Assembly: GCF_020804225.1 (NCBI RefSeq) | Contig: NZ_WJBI01000001.1 | Span: 174,942-238,941, forward strand | Source of the DNA: Methanosarcina sp. DH2 | GTDB taxonomy: Archaea; Halobacteriota; Methanosarcinia; Methanosarcinales; Methanosarcinaceae | Direction of reading: 5' to 3' | Length of the DNA: 64,000 bases | In this document: positions 10,034 to 17,554 of the stretch, piece by piece | Position numbering within the stretch: position 1 is the first letter of the stretch | Layout: the number at the start of each line of letters is the position of its first letter | Notes under the pieces: generated by a model | The model's database searches: none | What the model saw: only the letters and a program-made list of their open reading frames with translations | What the model was told of the DNA's origin: nothing | Made by a program: the position numbers and the translations under genes

Positions 10034-10607
10034 GTCTTCCGAGTCTCCCAAATCTCTCGAATTGTGCCTCGCCCGAGTTTCGCTTCCCGAGTTTCGCTTC
10101 CCGAGTTTCGCTTCGGGAGCACGAGGTCCTTTTCGCTGCGCTCAAGAGGACTAAGTATAAGTGTAGCAATAAGCTGAGCTCAGAAGGACTTAGTTATGGG
10201 TTATAGCGGTGAGCTGCGCTCAAGAGAGGCAATTTAAAGGTTATAGTGGTGAATTTCGTTCAAGCGGATTGAACGTAAACATTTCTAACGCATACAAACG
10301 CTACTCGCTGTTTTAAGTCGTTTGGCAAGCTGGAATAGGCGCTTATATTTTAATGTGGATTGAAATGTGCCTCCCGGGTCGGAGAAATATTTCTCGGATT
10401 ATGGACGCATTTTTTTATTTACAGCATTCAGTTTCTCAACACCAGCTTGAACTTACCTGTCATTTTTTCTTGCGTGGCAGAGATAGCTTCAATCTGCAGG
10501 GCGCAGAAGAGAAAAACAACAGATTCCAGCCTTTCGTTCTGGAATATACTAACCGATTAATCAGGGATTGCTTTTTTATTATTACTGCTCTTTTGCTTTC
10601 TCTTTCA
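10034..10607. other. Intergenic region with a dispersed repeat and degenerate copies
   Basis: Contains the palindromic repeat at 10072-10153 and, downstream to about 10275, degenerate partial copies around 'gctgcgctcaagag', 'gagctcagaaggactta' and 'gaatttcgttcaagcgg'. The plus-strand frame 10353-10637 lacks a ribosome binding site and is not called. Confidence 0.5.
10072..10153. repeat. Dispersed palindromic repeat, copy A
   Basis: Begins with three tandem 14-base units CCCGAGTTTCGCTT, the last forming the stem CCCGAGTTTCGCTTCGGG, followed by GAGCACGAGGTCCTTTTCGCT and an arm AAGAGGAC that can pair with GTCCTTTT. A second copy lies at 28686-28748, identical over about 38 bases with an 8-base insertion in the loop. 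Confidence 0.8.
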
Positions 10608-11147
10608 TTACTTGAGAATTACATTTTTTCCTTCTAATTTTGACCTGATATAGCTGCCCGCAAACAGGAGAATAATTCCCAGCCCTATTATTTCCGGGAT
10701 AAACACGCTCGAGGAGGCTGGGTTGTATGAGTTGGTCAGGATTCTCATGAAGTACTCAATAAATCCTCCCAAAAATGTATCTCTTGGAAACTCCCATCCC
10801 AGAAGCGGCCAGAGAAAGGCTCTGGGTGAATTCCACATCTGGTCCTCAAGCAGGTGACAGAATGACGCGCCTGCAACAATAAGGGGTATTGTCCAGCCCT
10901 TTCGGTAGAAGGTGTAACCTGCAAGCAGCCCCAGCAGGATTGCGAATAGAAGGGTATGAGCAAAGATTCGCCCGCTTCCTATAGTTTCAGCAAGAATTAT
11001 CCTGCCCAGAGGTTTGTCTATAAAATCCGGAAGGAGCGCTCCAAAAGCTATCCATTTGAAGTCTACCGGAATATTCTTTTCCGGAAATAAACGGTTCAGG
11101 AAATAGAAAATTCCCAGAGTTATGCCTATATGCCCGAAAATAAACAT
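10608..11147 (-). CDS. YdjM-type membrane-bound metal-dependent hydrolase
   Basis: 179 residues with four or five membrane segments. It starts FGHIGITLGIFYF, then has GALLPDFIDKPLGR, GRIFAHTLLF and FCHLLEDQMW, giving the GH...D..DK...H...H..D pattern of the YdjM / DUF457 family, whose E. coli member is described as an inner-membrane LexA-regulated putative hydrolase. The spaced His and Asp residues at membrane borders suggest a metal site. The substrate is unknown. It ends at 10608 next to the repeat-bearing intergenic region and stands alone on the minus strand, 104 bases downstream of the end of mfnB. Confidence 0.8.
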   Translation of the reverse strand: MFIFGHIGITLGIFYFLNRLFPEKNIPVDFKWIAFGALLPDFIDKPLGRIILAETIGSGRIFAHTLLFAILLGLLAGYTFYRKGWTIPLIVAGASFCHLLEDQMWNSPRAFLWPLLGWEFPRDTFLGGFIEYFMRILTNSYNPASSSVFIPEIIGLGIILLFAGSYIRSKLEGKNVILK

Positions 11148-11251
11148 CAGATTAAAAAAGTGGGTGGCGTATAATTATTTTTTGGCCGGCTTGCCTGAAA
11201 GACATGCCAGCACAAGTTACAGTGTCTTGTATTAATTGTGTATAGAACCTT

Positions 11252-11956
11252 TCAGATCTGGCACTCAGCTACGAGCTTTTCTACAAGTTCCTGCCTGATT
11301 GCAGTCCTTCGGTCTCCGCCGCAGACCATACCCCGGACACCAATTATGTCAGGCCCTATTCTTTCGAGTACAGGGAGGTCCTCAAATTTCAGGGATCCTG
11401 CAATTGCATTTTCAAGCCCGTGCTCATGAGCAAGGTCAGTAAACTCTTTCAGTTCCTCTTCATCCATGAATTCGAAGGTAGATTTCCCGTCTTTGATACC
11501 GGTATCTACCATAACCACATCTACCCCGGCTTCTGCGGCAACTGCGGGGAGTAATATGGGAGAAATCGAATTGATGCGTTTGTAGTCCGAATATCCTGAG
11601 GCAACAACCTTTTTTGATGGGTCATAGTCTTTTACAGCCTGCGTAATCTTAGTAAGCAGTTCAAGAGCCTGTGCTTCGGTCTGGATATCGTAAAGACCTA
11701 CTTTTATGTAATCTGCTCCTGCGACCGCTGCTCCAAGAGCTGCAAGTGCGGCAGTCCCAGGTTTGTAATTGAAGTCTCCTATCGTTGCGCTTATCGGCTG
11801 CCTGCCGTTTACAACCGCTTTAACGTCCCTGATTACCCAGGGGAAATTGGCTCCAAGGGAACCTTCTTTTGGGTTTTTGACATCCACAATGTCCGCGCCG
11901 CCTATAGAAGCGATGATCGCCTCCTCTCTGTTGATTGGACTTACAAGCAGTTTCAT
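11252..11956 (-). CDS. mfnB: (5-formylfuran-3-yl)methyl phosphate synthase
   Basis: 234 residues, full length for MfnB (DUF556). The enzyme condenses two glyceraldehyde-3-phosphates to 4-(hydroxymethyl)-2-furancarboxaldehyde phosphate, the furan ring precursor of methanofuran. The catalytic residues known from the Methanocaldococcus enzyme fall at the same positions here: Lys27 (VDVKNPKEG), Lys85 (DYIKVGLYD) and Asp151 (VMVDTGIKDG). It is a TIM barrel and cytosolic. The gene is divergent from a HisA-like TIM-barrel gene, with 113 bases between the starts containing AT-rich promoter elements. Confidence 0.95.
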   Translation of the reverse strand: MKLLVSPINREEAIIASIGGADIVDVKNPKEGSLGANFPWVIRDVKAVVNGRQPISATIGDFNYKPGTAALAALGAAVAGADYIKVGLYDIQTEAQALELLTKITQAVKDYDPSKKVVASGYSDYKRINSISPILLPAVAAEAGVDVVMVDTGIKDGKSTFEFMDEEELKEFTDLAHEHGLENAIAGSLKFEDLPVLERIGPDIIGVRGMVCGGDRRTAIRQELVEKLVAECQI

Positions 11957-12069
11957 ATAAAGCCTCTAGTTAAGCATGAAGTTAAATCTTTTGCAATGTA
12001 TATTGTTCCTTTTATACAATCAGCCTTATTTTATATTTTTTTATAGGATGATGCAATTATCGAATAAGT

Positions 12070-12807
12070 ATGTTCCGAGTAGTCTTTGTAATGGATATAT
12101 TTAACCGTAACGTGGTTCTTGCAAAAGGTGGAGTAAGGGAGAACTACCGTCCGGTTTCGGATTCGAGTGCTGTGTGCCGGACATCAGCTCCCATGGAAAT
12201 AGTTGAATTTTTACGCCCTAGAGAAATCTACATTGCTGACCTGAATGCACTGCAGGGCAAAGGTCCTCTTGATATTAACGCGGAAATCATCCGGGAAGTG
12301 AGTCTAAAGGCAGATACGATGCTTGATTTCGGTGTCTCTTTTCTGAAAGATGTGGATAAAGCACTTTCTATTGCAGGAACTGCAATTATAGGCACGGAGA
12401 CCGGCAAGCTTGCAGTAATAAAGGATGCAGCTTCCAGAAATCCTGGACGTATCAGTGTCAGTATTGATGTCAAATATGGAAAGATCCTAAAACAGGACCC
12501 TGAGATCCCGGAAGACCCTTTTGAAGTTGTAAAGCTTCTTAATGAACTTCCCTTAAAGGATCTGATTTTTCTCGATCTTGACAGGGTCGGCACAGCTTCT
12601 GGTTTTGACCCGGAATTTCTGCGCAAACTGACTGAGGTCTCAGTACACGATGTATTGCTTGCAGGAGGGGTTCGGGGTATGGAGGACCTTTTTGCTCTTG
12701 ACAGGCTCGGTATAAAGGGCGCTCTGGTAGCAACTGCAGTCCACTCTGGTTCGGTCCGTCCTGAAGTGATGACCCTGGGGCTTGGAAATACGAAGAATGC
12801 CGATTAA
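12070..12807 (+). CDS. HisA-related TIM-barrel protein (COG1411 type)
   Basis: 245 residues related to phosphoribosylformimino-AICAR-ribotide isomerase: MFRVVFVMDIFNRNVVLAKG is the HisA-like first strand, and the C-terminal GGVRGMEDLF is the phosphate-binding loop of the barrel. The family is widespread in methanogens beside true HisA, and its reaction is unknown to me. The start at 12070 lacks a clear ribosome binding site; an AT-rich TATA-like run at 12029-12042 lies about 30 bases upstream, so the mRNA may be nearly leaderless. Divergence from mfnB suggests, but does not prove, a link to furan or cofactor biosynthesis. Confidence 0.75.
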   Translation: MFRVVFVMDIFNRNVVLAKGGVRENYRPVSDSSAVCRTSAPMEIVEFLRPREIYIADLNALQGKGPLDINAEIIREVSLKADTMLDFGVSFLKDVDKALSIAGTAIIGTETGKLAVIKDAASRNPGRISVSIDVKYGKILKQDPEIPEDPFEVVKLLNELPLKDLIFLDLDRVGTASGFDPEFLRKLTEVSVHDVLLAGGVRGMEDLFALDRLGIKGALVATAVHSGSVRPEVMTLGLGNTKNAD

Positions 12808-12833
12808 TGAATCCACAGGAGGGCTTCATGATC

Positions 12834-12860
12834 TGCCTTATGCCTCTGGTATATAAGGCA
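12834..12860 (+). terminator. Hairpin after the HisA-like gene
   Basis: Perfect 8-base stem TGCCTTAT / ATAAGGCA with an 11-base loop, starting 27 bases after the stop. It is not followed by a long T run, so termination is only a guess. Confidence 0.4.
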
Positions 12861-12885
12861 TCAAGTATCTTTATAATCCAATTAG

Positions 12886-12897
12886 CATATTTATATC
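12886..12897 (+). promoter_or_regulatory. TATA-box candidate for the 95-residue protein gene
   Basis: catatttatatcc resembles the archaeal TATA consensus and lies about 70 bases before the ATG at 12965; the mRNA leader then contains GAGGTTACAGC just before the start. A second TATA-like run (ctttataatcc) lies at 12869-12879. Confidence 0.4.
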
Positions 12898-12964
12898 CAG
12901 ATTCTCGGATTTCACCATAACATCAGATTTCAACACAAAAATAAAGAGTTTACGAGGTTACAGC

Positions 12965-13252
12965 ATGGCAACAAGAAAGGTAACTGAGGAAAGCATTGAG
13001 GAGCCAGTAGAGGAACGCACCGAAGAAAGCACCGAAGAAAGCAGCGGAGGAGACGGGTACGTAGAGATCAAGATGGGGGGCGGCTGGTACATGACCATCT
13101 CCCTGGCCCACAGTGACCGGTTTGAAAAGGAATATGTCGAACTCGCAAAAGAGCGTGGAGGCATGAAAAAGTCCAGGTTCAATCTCAACCCTTCACACGT
13201 CCGGATGCTTGGGGAAGCCCTGATCAAATTTGCGGATGATAATAAGCTCTAA
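12965..13252 (+). CDS. Small conserved-looking protein with acidic N-terminus
   Basis: 95 residues, good ribosome binding site (GAGGTT, seven bases before the ATG). Residues 6-36 are an acidic low-complexity stretch of E/S/T (EESIEEPVEERTEESTEESS). The rest (YVEIKMGGGWYMTISLAHSD ... FNLNPSHVRMLGEALIKFAD) is a compact globular domain. I do not recognise the family. The strong base usage and own promoter suggest a well-expressed cytosolic protein. Confidence 0.7.
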   Translation: MATRKVTEESIEEPVEERTEESTEESSGGDGYVEIKMGGGWYMTISLAHSDRFEKEYVELAKERGGMKKSRFNLNPSHVRMLGEALIKFADDNKL

Positions 13253-13263
13253 CCGGACTTTCA

Positions 13264-13283
13264 TTTTCTTTTTTTATTTTTTT
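13264..13283 (+). terminator. T-rich archaeal termination signal
   Basis: Runs of T (ttttctttttttattttttt) 12 bases after the stop of the preceding gene, typical of archaeal transcription ends. Confidence 0.5.
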
Positions 13284-13390
13284 ATATTCTTCATATTTAT
13301 ATAAGGTTAGTTTTTGAGTTTAGCAGCTGGGATTAATCTACAGGCTAACTTCCTGCCTTACCCTTTCATTTTCTAAAATTTAATTTTCAT

Positions 13391-13456
13391 ACCCTATCAA
13401 TATCCCATGTCAATATCTCATATCAATATCTCATATCAATCTCATCAATATTTCAT
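13391..13456. repeat. Short tandem 'atcaatatctcat' repeats
   Basis: Four to five imperfect units of about 13 bases built on 'tcaatatctcatatcaatatct', ending at the tmk stop codon. Likely replication slippage at the 3' end of tmk. Confidence 0.5.
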
Positions 13457-14074
13457 TCAATCCTCTTGAACAAACTCGAGAATTTTTTGCACAACTGTTT
13501 TTTCCACATACTCCGGGGAACAGGATGCGTCAACTATCACAAAGCGCTCCGGCTCCTTTGCGGCAAGGCTAAGGAAAATTTCTCTGACTCCCCTTAAAAA
13601 TTCTATCTTTTCAAATTTGGTCTGCTCTCCCCGCTTCCCACAGCGCTCAACCGCGATTTCAGGCTCAATGTCGAAAAGAAAAGTAAGGTCCGGAACAACG
13701 GTCCAGCCCCTGTGCAGGCTCTTTACCCATTCGAGCGGGTTTTCAAGACGGTTTTTAAGGGTTATTCCCTGGTAAGCATAGCGGCTGTCAGAATAACGGT
13801 CAGAGATTACGGTTTTCCCGTTTTCAAGTGCAGGTTTCACAAGCTTTGCCAGATGCTCGGCATGGTCAGCTGTAAAAAGAAAAAGTTCGGCAAGCTGGTC
13901 TGTATCAGACTGGATCGTTTTTTCGACAGCATTTCCAGTAAGGGTGCCTCTTGTCGGTTCCCTGGTAAAAACCGGTTCAAAAACGCTAATTTTATGGTTT
14001 TCCTGAATTTTTTTTGCAACCGTACTCTTGCCTGAACCATCAATACCCTCAAGTGTGATCAGTTTGCCTCTCAT
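13457..14074 (-). CDS. tmk: Thymidylate kinase
   Basis: 205 residues, normal length for dTMP kinase, which phosphorylates dTMP to dTDP. P-loop GIDGSGKST at residues 10-18, the DR(Y/H) motif SDRYSDSRYAYQG, and the LID/PDLTFLFDIEPE segment are all present. Single minus-strand gene between a 95-residue protein gene and the divergently transcribed DUF166 gene. Its coupling with the DUF166 gene (sometimes annotated as thymidylate-synthase-like) is only positional. Confidence 0.95.
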   Translation of the reverse strand: MRGKLITLEGIDGSGKSTVAKKIQENHKISVFEPVFTREPTRGTLTGNAVEKTIQSDTDQLAELFLFTADHAEHLAKLVKPALENGKTVISDRYSDSRYAYQGITLKNRLENPLEWVKSLHRGWTVVPDLTFLFDIEPEIAVERCGKRGEQTKFEKIEFLRGVREIFLSLAAKEPERFVIVDASCSPEYVEKTVVQKILEFVQED

Positions 14075-14200
14075 AAGGACCGCCTTTAAATTTTTTCTTT
14101 ACAGGTTTTCATTCAAATGCACTATCTATATTTATAGCCTCTAGAGAGTGCCGGACAGCTGGCAGGTCAGGGCAGTAGTTCCGGATAAAATAAGCATCTA

Positions 14201-14212
14201 TTTATGTAAATA
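14201..14212 (+). promoter_or_regulatory. TATA box close to the DUF166 start
   Basis: tttatgtaaata lies about 26 bases before the ATG at 14232, and no Shine-Dalgarno sequence precedes that ATG. This spacing would give a leaderless transcript. Confidence 0.4.
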
Positions 14213-14231
14213 TTAAAAATACCTTAAAGTA

Positions 14232-14894
14232 ATGACCGTAATAGGAGTTATCACAAGGGGCAAGTACGGGCATCGCCTTGTTGAAACTGTAAAGGAACAC
14301 AGTGATTTCTCAGTTGTAACTGCCGACCTGCCTGAGTTCGTGCCTATATTCATTGAGGAACCGGATGAGTTTCTGGAAAGCCTGAATTTCGATGGGCGCG
14401 TCTTTTCTGCCGACATTGTGGTTAGTTATTCCCTGCATCCTGACCTGACCTCAGCAATTGCAAAGCTTGCCGCAAAAGCCGGAGTGCGCTCTTTGATTAT
14501 TCCAGGGGGCCCTTCCAGGGCATCGGTTACCGAACTTAAAAAGATTTCCGAAGCTTCCGGAATGGATGTAGAGGTGGATGAGACTTGCTGCACCCTCGAA
14601 CCCAACTCTTTCAACCGTCCCTTTGCTGAGATTTTCGGATCTCCTGTTCTGAAAGTTAAGACCGAGAACGGAAAAATAGCTAAAGTTGAGGTCATAAAAG
14701 GTGCCCCTTGCGGGAGTACATGGTATATGGCAAAGGAAATTGTCGGAGTCCCTGTAGAGGATGCCCCTCCAAAAGCCGGATTGTTGGTCCAGCACTATCC
14801 CTGCCGGGCTGCAAGGGGCGACATGGGGGGGATTCATGAGTCTGGAGAACTGCACAAGCAGGCGCTCATAAAAGCGCTTGAGAATGAGGAGTGA
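14232..14894 (+). CDS. DUF166 family protein
   Basis: 220 residues of the archaeal DUF166 family, a group in which some methanogen members are selenoproteins, as I recall from current annotation names (DfsP). Several conserved Cys occur here: DETCCTLEPNSF near residue 118, GAPCGSTWYMAKE near 157, and QHYPCRAARGD near 186. The N-terminal half looks Rossmann-like (MTVIGVITRGKYG). The family has at times been labelled thymidylate synthase, but I see no support for that assignment. A redox or metal role for the Cys set is inferred. The gene appears leaderless and lies alone between divergent tmk and the DUF2111 gene. Confidence 0.75.
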   Translation: MTVIGVITRGKYGHRLVETVKEHSDFSVVTADLPEFVPIFIEEPDEFLESLNFDGRVFSADIVVSYSLHPDLTSAIAKLAAKAGVRSLIIPGGPSRASVTELKKISEASGMDVEVDETCCTLEPNSFNRPFAEIFGSPVLKVKTENGKIAKVEVIKGAPCGSTWYMAKEIVGVPVEDAPPKAGLLVQHYPCRAARGDMGGIHESGELHKQALIKALENEE

Positions 14895-15011
14895 TTATAT
14901 ATTCTTTGAAAAAATATAATCTAAATAAGGCAGAAAAAGGGGTCAGTTTTTTGTTCATGAGACTCCTGTTTTTGTTGTACCGGTTGCCAAGTACTTTCTG
15001 GGGGTGAAAAC

Positions 15012-15398
15012 ATTATTTCCCTAACTATATCCGAAGACTCAGGCCCTGAAGATCTTGAGCCAATAGCAGTTGCGATACACTCTCTTATGGGACTCCCTAC
15101 CACCATTAGAAGCCTTAAAAGAAGAGGACTTCGCCTGGAAAAGGGAAAAGTCCTTGACAGGGATTATACAGGACCTGTACTCGAAGAGGTATTGAAGACC
15201 AGCAAAATTGCCCATGAAGTTCCCGCAGAAGGCATGTATCGTGGAAAACATGTGGTAGTCGCGCCTATCTGTTCAAAGGATGGAAAGGTTGTTGCGGCTG
15301 TCGGGATTGTGGATCTTCTGGCTACTATTGATCTTCCATCCGTCTTTCAGGAATATACCTCTGTACTGGAAGAAGTAGAAGAAGATGCAAAAAAATGA
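15012..15398 (+). CDS. DUF2111 family protein, probable ATT start
   Basis: 128 residues if started at ATT 15012. The conserved domain clearly begins before the first ATG at 15087: the frame reads IISLTISEDSGPEDLEPIAV and continues into the ATG-started part (GLPTTIRSLKRRGLRLEKGK, YTGPVLEEVL, AAVGIVDLLATIDL). Between the upstream in-frame stop at 14958 and 15087 there is no ATG, GTG or TTG, yet GGGGGTGA at 15000-15007 is an excellent ribosome binding site four to seven bases before ATT codons at 15012 and 15015. The family is methanogen-specific and of unknown function; the end resembles a small ligand-binding fold. Starting at 15087 would remove the first conserved segment. Confidence 0.75.
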   Translation: MISLTISEDSGPEDLEPIAVAIHSLMGLPTTIRSLKRRGLRLEKGKVLDRDYTGPVLEEVLKTSKIAHEVPAEGMYRGKHVVVAPICSKDGKVVAAVGIVDLLATIDLPSVFQEYTSVLEEVEEDAKK

Positions 15399-15458
15399 AG
15401 CAGAGCAGGGCTACAAATACAACTTTATAAAAAAAGGAAAAACTAATTTCTTTTTATT

Positions 15459-15517
15459 GGAGGATTTTGTCCCTACCTCTTTTCAAGGCTTAAGAGGGAC
15501 ATTTTTCTAACTCCTCC
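15459..15517. terminator. Long hairpin between convergent genes
   Basis: GGAGGA at 15459-15464 pairs with TCCTCC at 15512-15517, and TGTCCCT..CTCTT pairs with AAGAGGGACA inside it. The structure sits between the plus-strand DUF2111 gene and the minus-strand mtd gene and could end transcription from both sides. Confidence 0.6.
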
Positions 15518-15571
15518 AGTACTTAATGAAATCCAGGGTCTGAGTTTAAAACCGGAAAAAATTTTCCGGCG

Positions 15572-16402
15572 TTACTCTGGCTTTTCGTATAACCTGACCT
15601 TTTTCAACAGGGCTCCGCTCTTTGCGTGAGGCTGCCTGAAGACTGTGTCATTGGATTTTTCAATTTCTCTTGCCTGAGTTGCGAGTTGTGCTGCGGCTCC
15701 CATTATCTCGTGCCCGGCTGCGGCTGTGAGGCATACCTGGTCGATTTCCTTTAACATAAAGCAAGCAGGGAAGTTAACCTGTGCAACTTTCTCAGCCATG
15801 TGGAGGGCAGCAAGAGCCTTTGCCTTTGCATAAGGGTTTGCAAAGCCTGCATGTTCAACACATTTCTCAGGTTTTGCGAAGATATGCGGGAGTTCCAGAT
15901 CCTTTCCTGACCTTCCGGACGCGACCTGTTCTGTTACTTTGTCGAGTTCTTCCTGGATAAGCCTTACAACACCACAGACGGAAAGTACTTTCATAGCGTC
16001 GGAATTGAAGGCCGACATCTCGACCGGGTCAAGGAATTCCCTTTTTGCTCCGATAAGGGGATCTACCGGAAGGATAATGTATCCGAAACCATCCTGCTCA
16101 AAAGCCTCACGTGCTTCCTTTTTTGTAGGGCCGTCTGAAACTACGATGCAAGGTACGTCCTTCCATATTTCACGGGCTGCGGTAGGGCCTGGAGCTGCTG
16201 CATTCGGACTGATAATTACCACGAAGTCAGCATTCCACTGCTTGAAGCTTTCAGTATCCGCAGCATCGGCAGGGCCCATTTTGGCACCAGTGCCGAATAC
16301 TCTTACAGTAATTCCCTCTCGCGCTGCAATTTCATCCTGGATTAAATTAATAACCTGGCTCATTCCCAGGTTGCCCATTTTTATAAAGCCTATGTTGACC
16401 AT
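15572..16402 (-). CDS. mtd: F420-dependent methylenetetrahydromethanopterin dehydrogenase
   Basis: 276 residues from the ATG at 16402, matching the family length; an upstream ATG at 16528 would add 42 residues not found in Mtd. The start MVNIGFIKMGNLGMSQVINL and the segment VRVFGTGAKMGPADA are diagnostic. The enzyme reversibly oxidises methylene-H4MPT (H4SPT in Methanosarcina) to methenyl-H4MPT with coenzyme F420, a step of CO2 reduction and of methyl oxidation during methylotrophic growth. It is a soluble homo-oligomer. It is monocistronic here, with a 400-base upstream region that likely carries its promoter. Confidence 0.96.
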   Translation of the reverse strand: MVNIGFIKMGNLGMSQVINLIQDEIAAREGITVRVFGTGAKMGPADAADTESFKQWNADFVVIISPNAAAPGPTAAREIWKDVPCIVVSDGPTKKEAREAFEQDGFGYIILPVDPLIGAKREFLDPVEMSAFNSDAMKVLSVCGVVRLIQEELDKVTEQVASGRSGKDLELPHIFAKPEKCVEHAGFANPYAKAKALAALHMAEKVAQVNFPACFMLKEIDQVCLTAAAGHEIMGAAAQLATQAREIEKSNDTVFRQPHAKSGALLKKVRLYEKPE

Positions 16403-16806
16403 TTTTCTCAAAATCCTGTGTTGACCTTTTTCTTCAATAGTGGAATTCCTAAAGGGTTTATAATCCTTTTGGCAATCTTCATCCCTTATCACCCTTATTT
16501 TATATATATCTGTCCTATTTATAATCATTATTCGGTATGTTTCATTGCTCCTCCGAAAAGCTTAAAAGGGATGTGATTTATTTCACTCAAAAACGTTGAC
16601 ATCAATGCTGTTGTTTTGTGGTTTTGTTTTCGCGAAACCCGCATTATAATTTGAAGAACTTTATCCGTTGGTGGGCTTTTAATGTCAGGGCGCATATATT
16701 ATGTCAGGCTGCGGGGGTACCCCTAAACGGTACTCTGGGCAGTGTGCCCTTTTTCGGGAAATTGTCCCGCTATATCTATAGATATTCAGGTCCAGGTTTT
16801 GATTGA
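16403..16806. other. Divergent promoter region of mtd and serB
   Basis: Holds the upstream sequences of both genes. On the mtd side tttatatatatctgtcc at 16499-16515 is a strong TATA-like element (read on the minus strand as agatatatataaa). The serB side has GC-rich blocks around 16706-16760. No gene or RNA is recognised; a plus-strand frame from 16618 is not supported. Confidence 0.45.
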
Positions 16807-17514
16807 GTGAACTGTCCTATACATAATTCTACTGAAAACAAACTCATTGTTTTTGATATGGATAGCACCCTTATAGACGCTGAGACCATCGATGAGCTCG
16901 CCAGGGCTGCAGGTGTTGTAAGCAAAGTAGAGGAGATTACGAAGAGAGCGATGTATGGAGACCTCGATTTCGAGCAAGCGCTTGCAGAAAGGGTCAGACT
17001 TCTTAAGGGGCTTCCCCTTGAAACTGCCCTTGATGCTGTAAATCAGATCAATCTTATGCCGGGAGCAGCCGAACTTGTCCTGCATGTTAAAAATAGGGGT
17101 TATAAGACTGCGATGATTTCCGGTGGATTTACAATAGCTGCCGAGAGGGTAGGTAAAGAGCTTGGTATTGATTTCGTTGTCTCCAACGAACTGCTTGTGG
17201 AAGACGGCTGCCTCACGGGCGAAGTTGTCGGTCCTGTCACACAAAGCGATTCCAAAGCAAAGGTGTTCGAGGAACTGGCCAGGCTCTATAATGTCAGGCC
17301 CGAGCAGTGTGTGGTTGTCGGGGACGGCGCAAACGATGCCTGTATTTTTGAGATAGCAGGTTTTGCCATAGCTTTCAATCCAAAGCCCATCCTTAGGGAA
17401 TATGCGGACGTGGTCATAACAATCAAAGACCTTAGAGCCGTGATCCCTGTTCTTGAGTCTCTTTCTTATCAATTTTGTAATCAGGCACAGCATGTCGACA
17501 TCGAACACTACTAA
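16807..17514 (+). CDS. serB: Phosphoserine phosphatase
   Basis: 235 residues of the HAD superfamily. Motif I FDMDSTLID (Asp17 nucleophile, Asp19 acid/base), motif II MISGGF, and motif IV GDGANDACI are intact, and the cap between motifs fits SerB. It hydrolyses phosphoserine in the last step of serine synthesis. The start is GTG at 16807; the first in-frame ATG would cut off the catalytic Asp, so GTG is required. The ribosome binding site is weak. It is followed after 40 bases by a coiled-coil protein gene, probably in one transcript. Confidence 0.93.
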   Translation: MNCPIHNSTENKLIVFDMDSTLIDAETIDELARAAGVVSKVEEITKRAMYGDLDFEQALAERVRLLKGLPLETALDAVNQINLMPGAAELVLHVKNRGYKTAMISGGFTIAAERVGKELGIDFVVSNELLVEDGCLTGEVVGPVTQSDSKAKVFEELARLYNVRPEQCVVVGDGANDACIFEIAGFAIAFNPKPILREYADVVITIKDLRAVIPVLESLSYQFCNQAQHVDIEHY

Positions 17515-17554
17515 AATGCCAGCTTTTTTGCTGGACCGGGAGGCACAATAAGAG

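Noticed and set aside
10353-10637. 94-codon plus-strand frame, with a second overlapping frame
   Set aside because: No ribosome site, overlaps the end of the YdjM-like gene, no family.
13391-13456. Possible CRISPR-like array
   Set aside because: Units are short and contiguous with no spacers of constant length; simple tandem repeat.
16618-16806. 62-codon frame upstream of serB
   Set aside because: Lies in the divergent promoter region and has no ribosome site.
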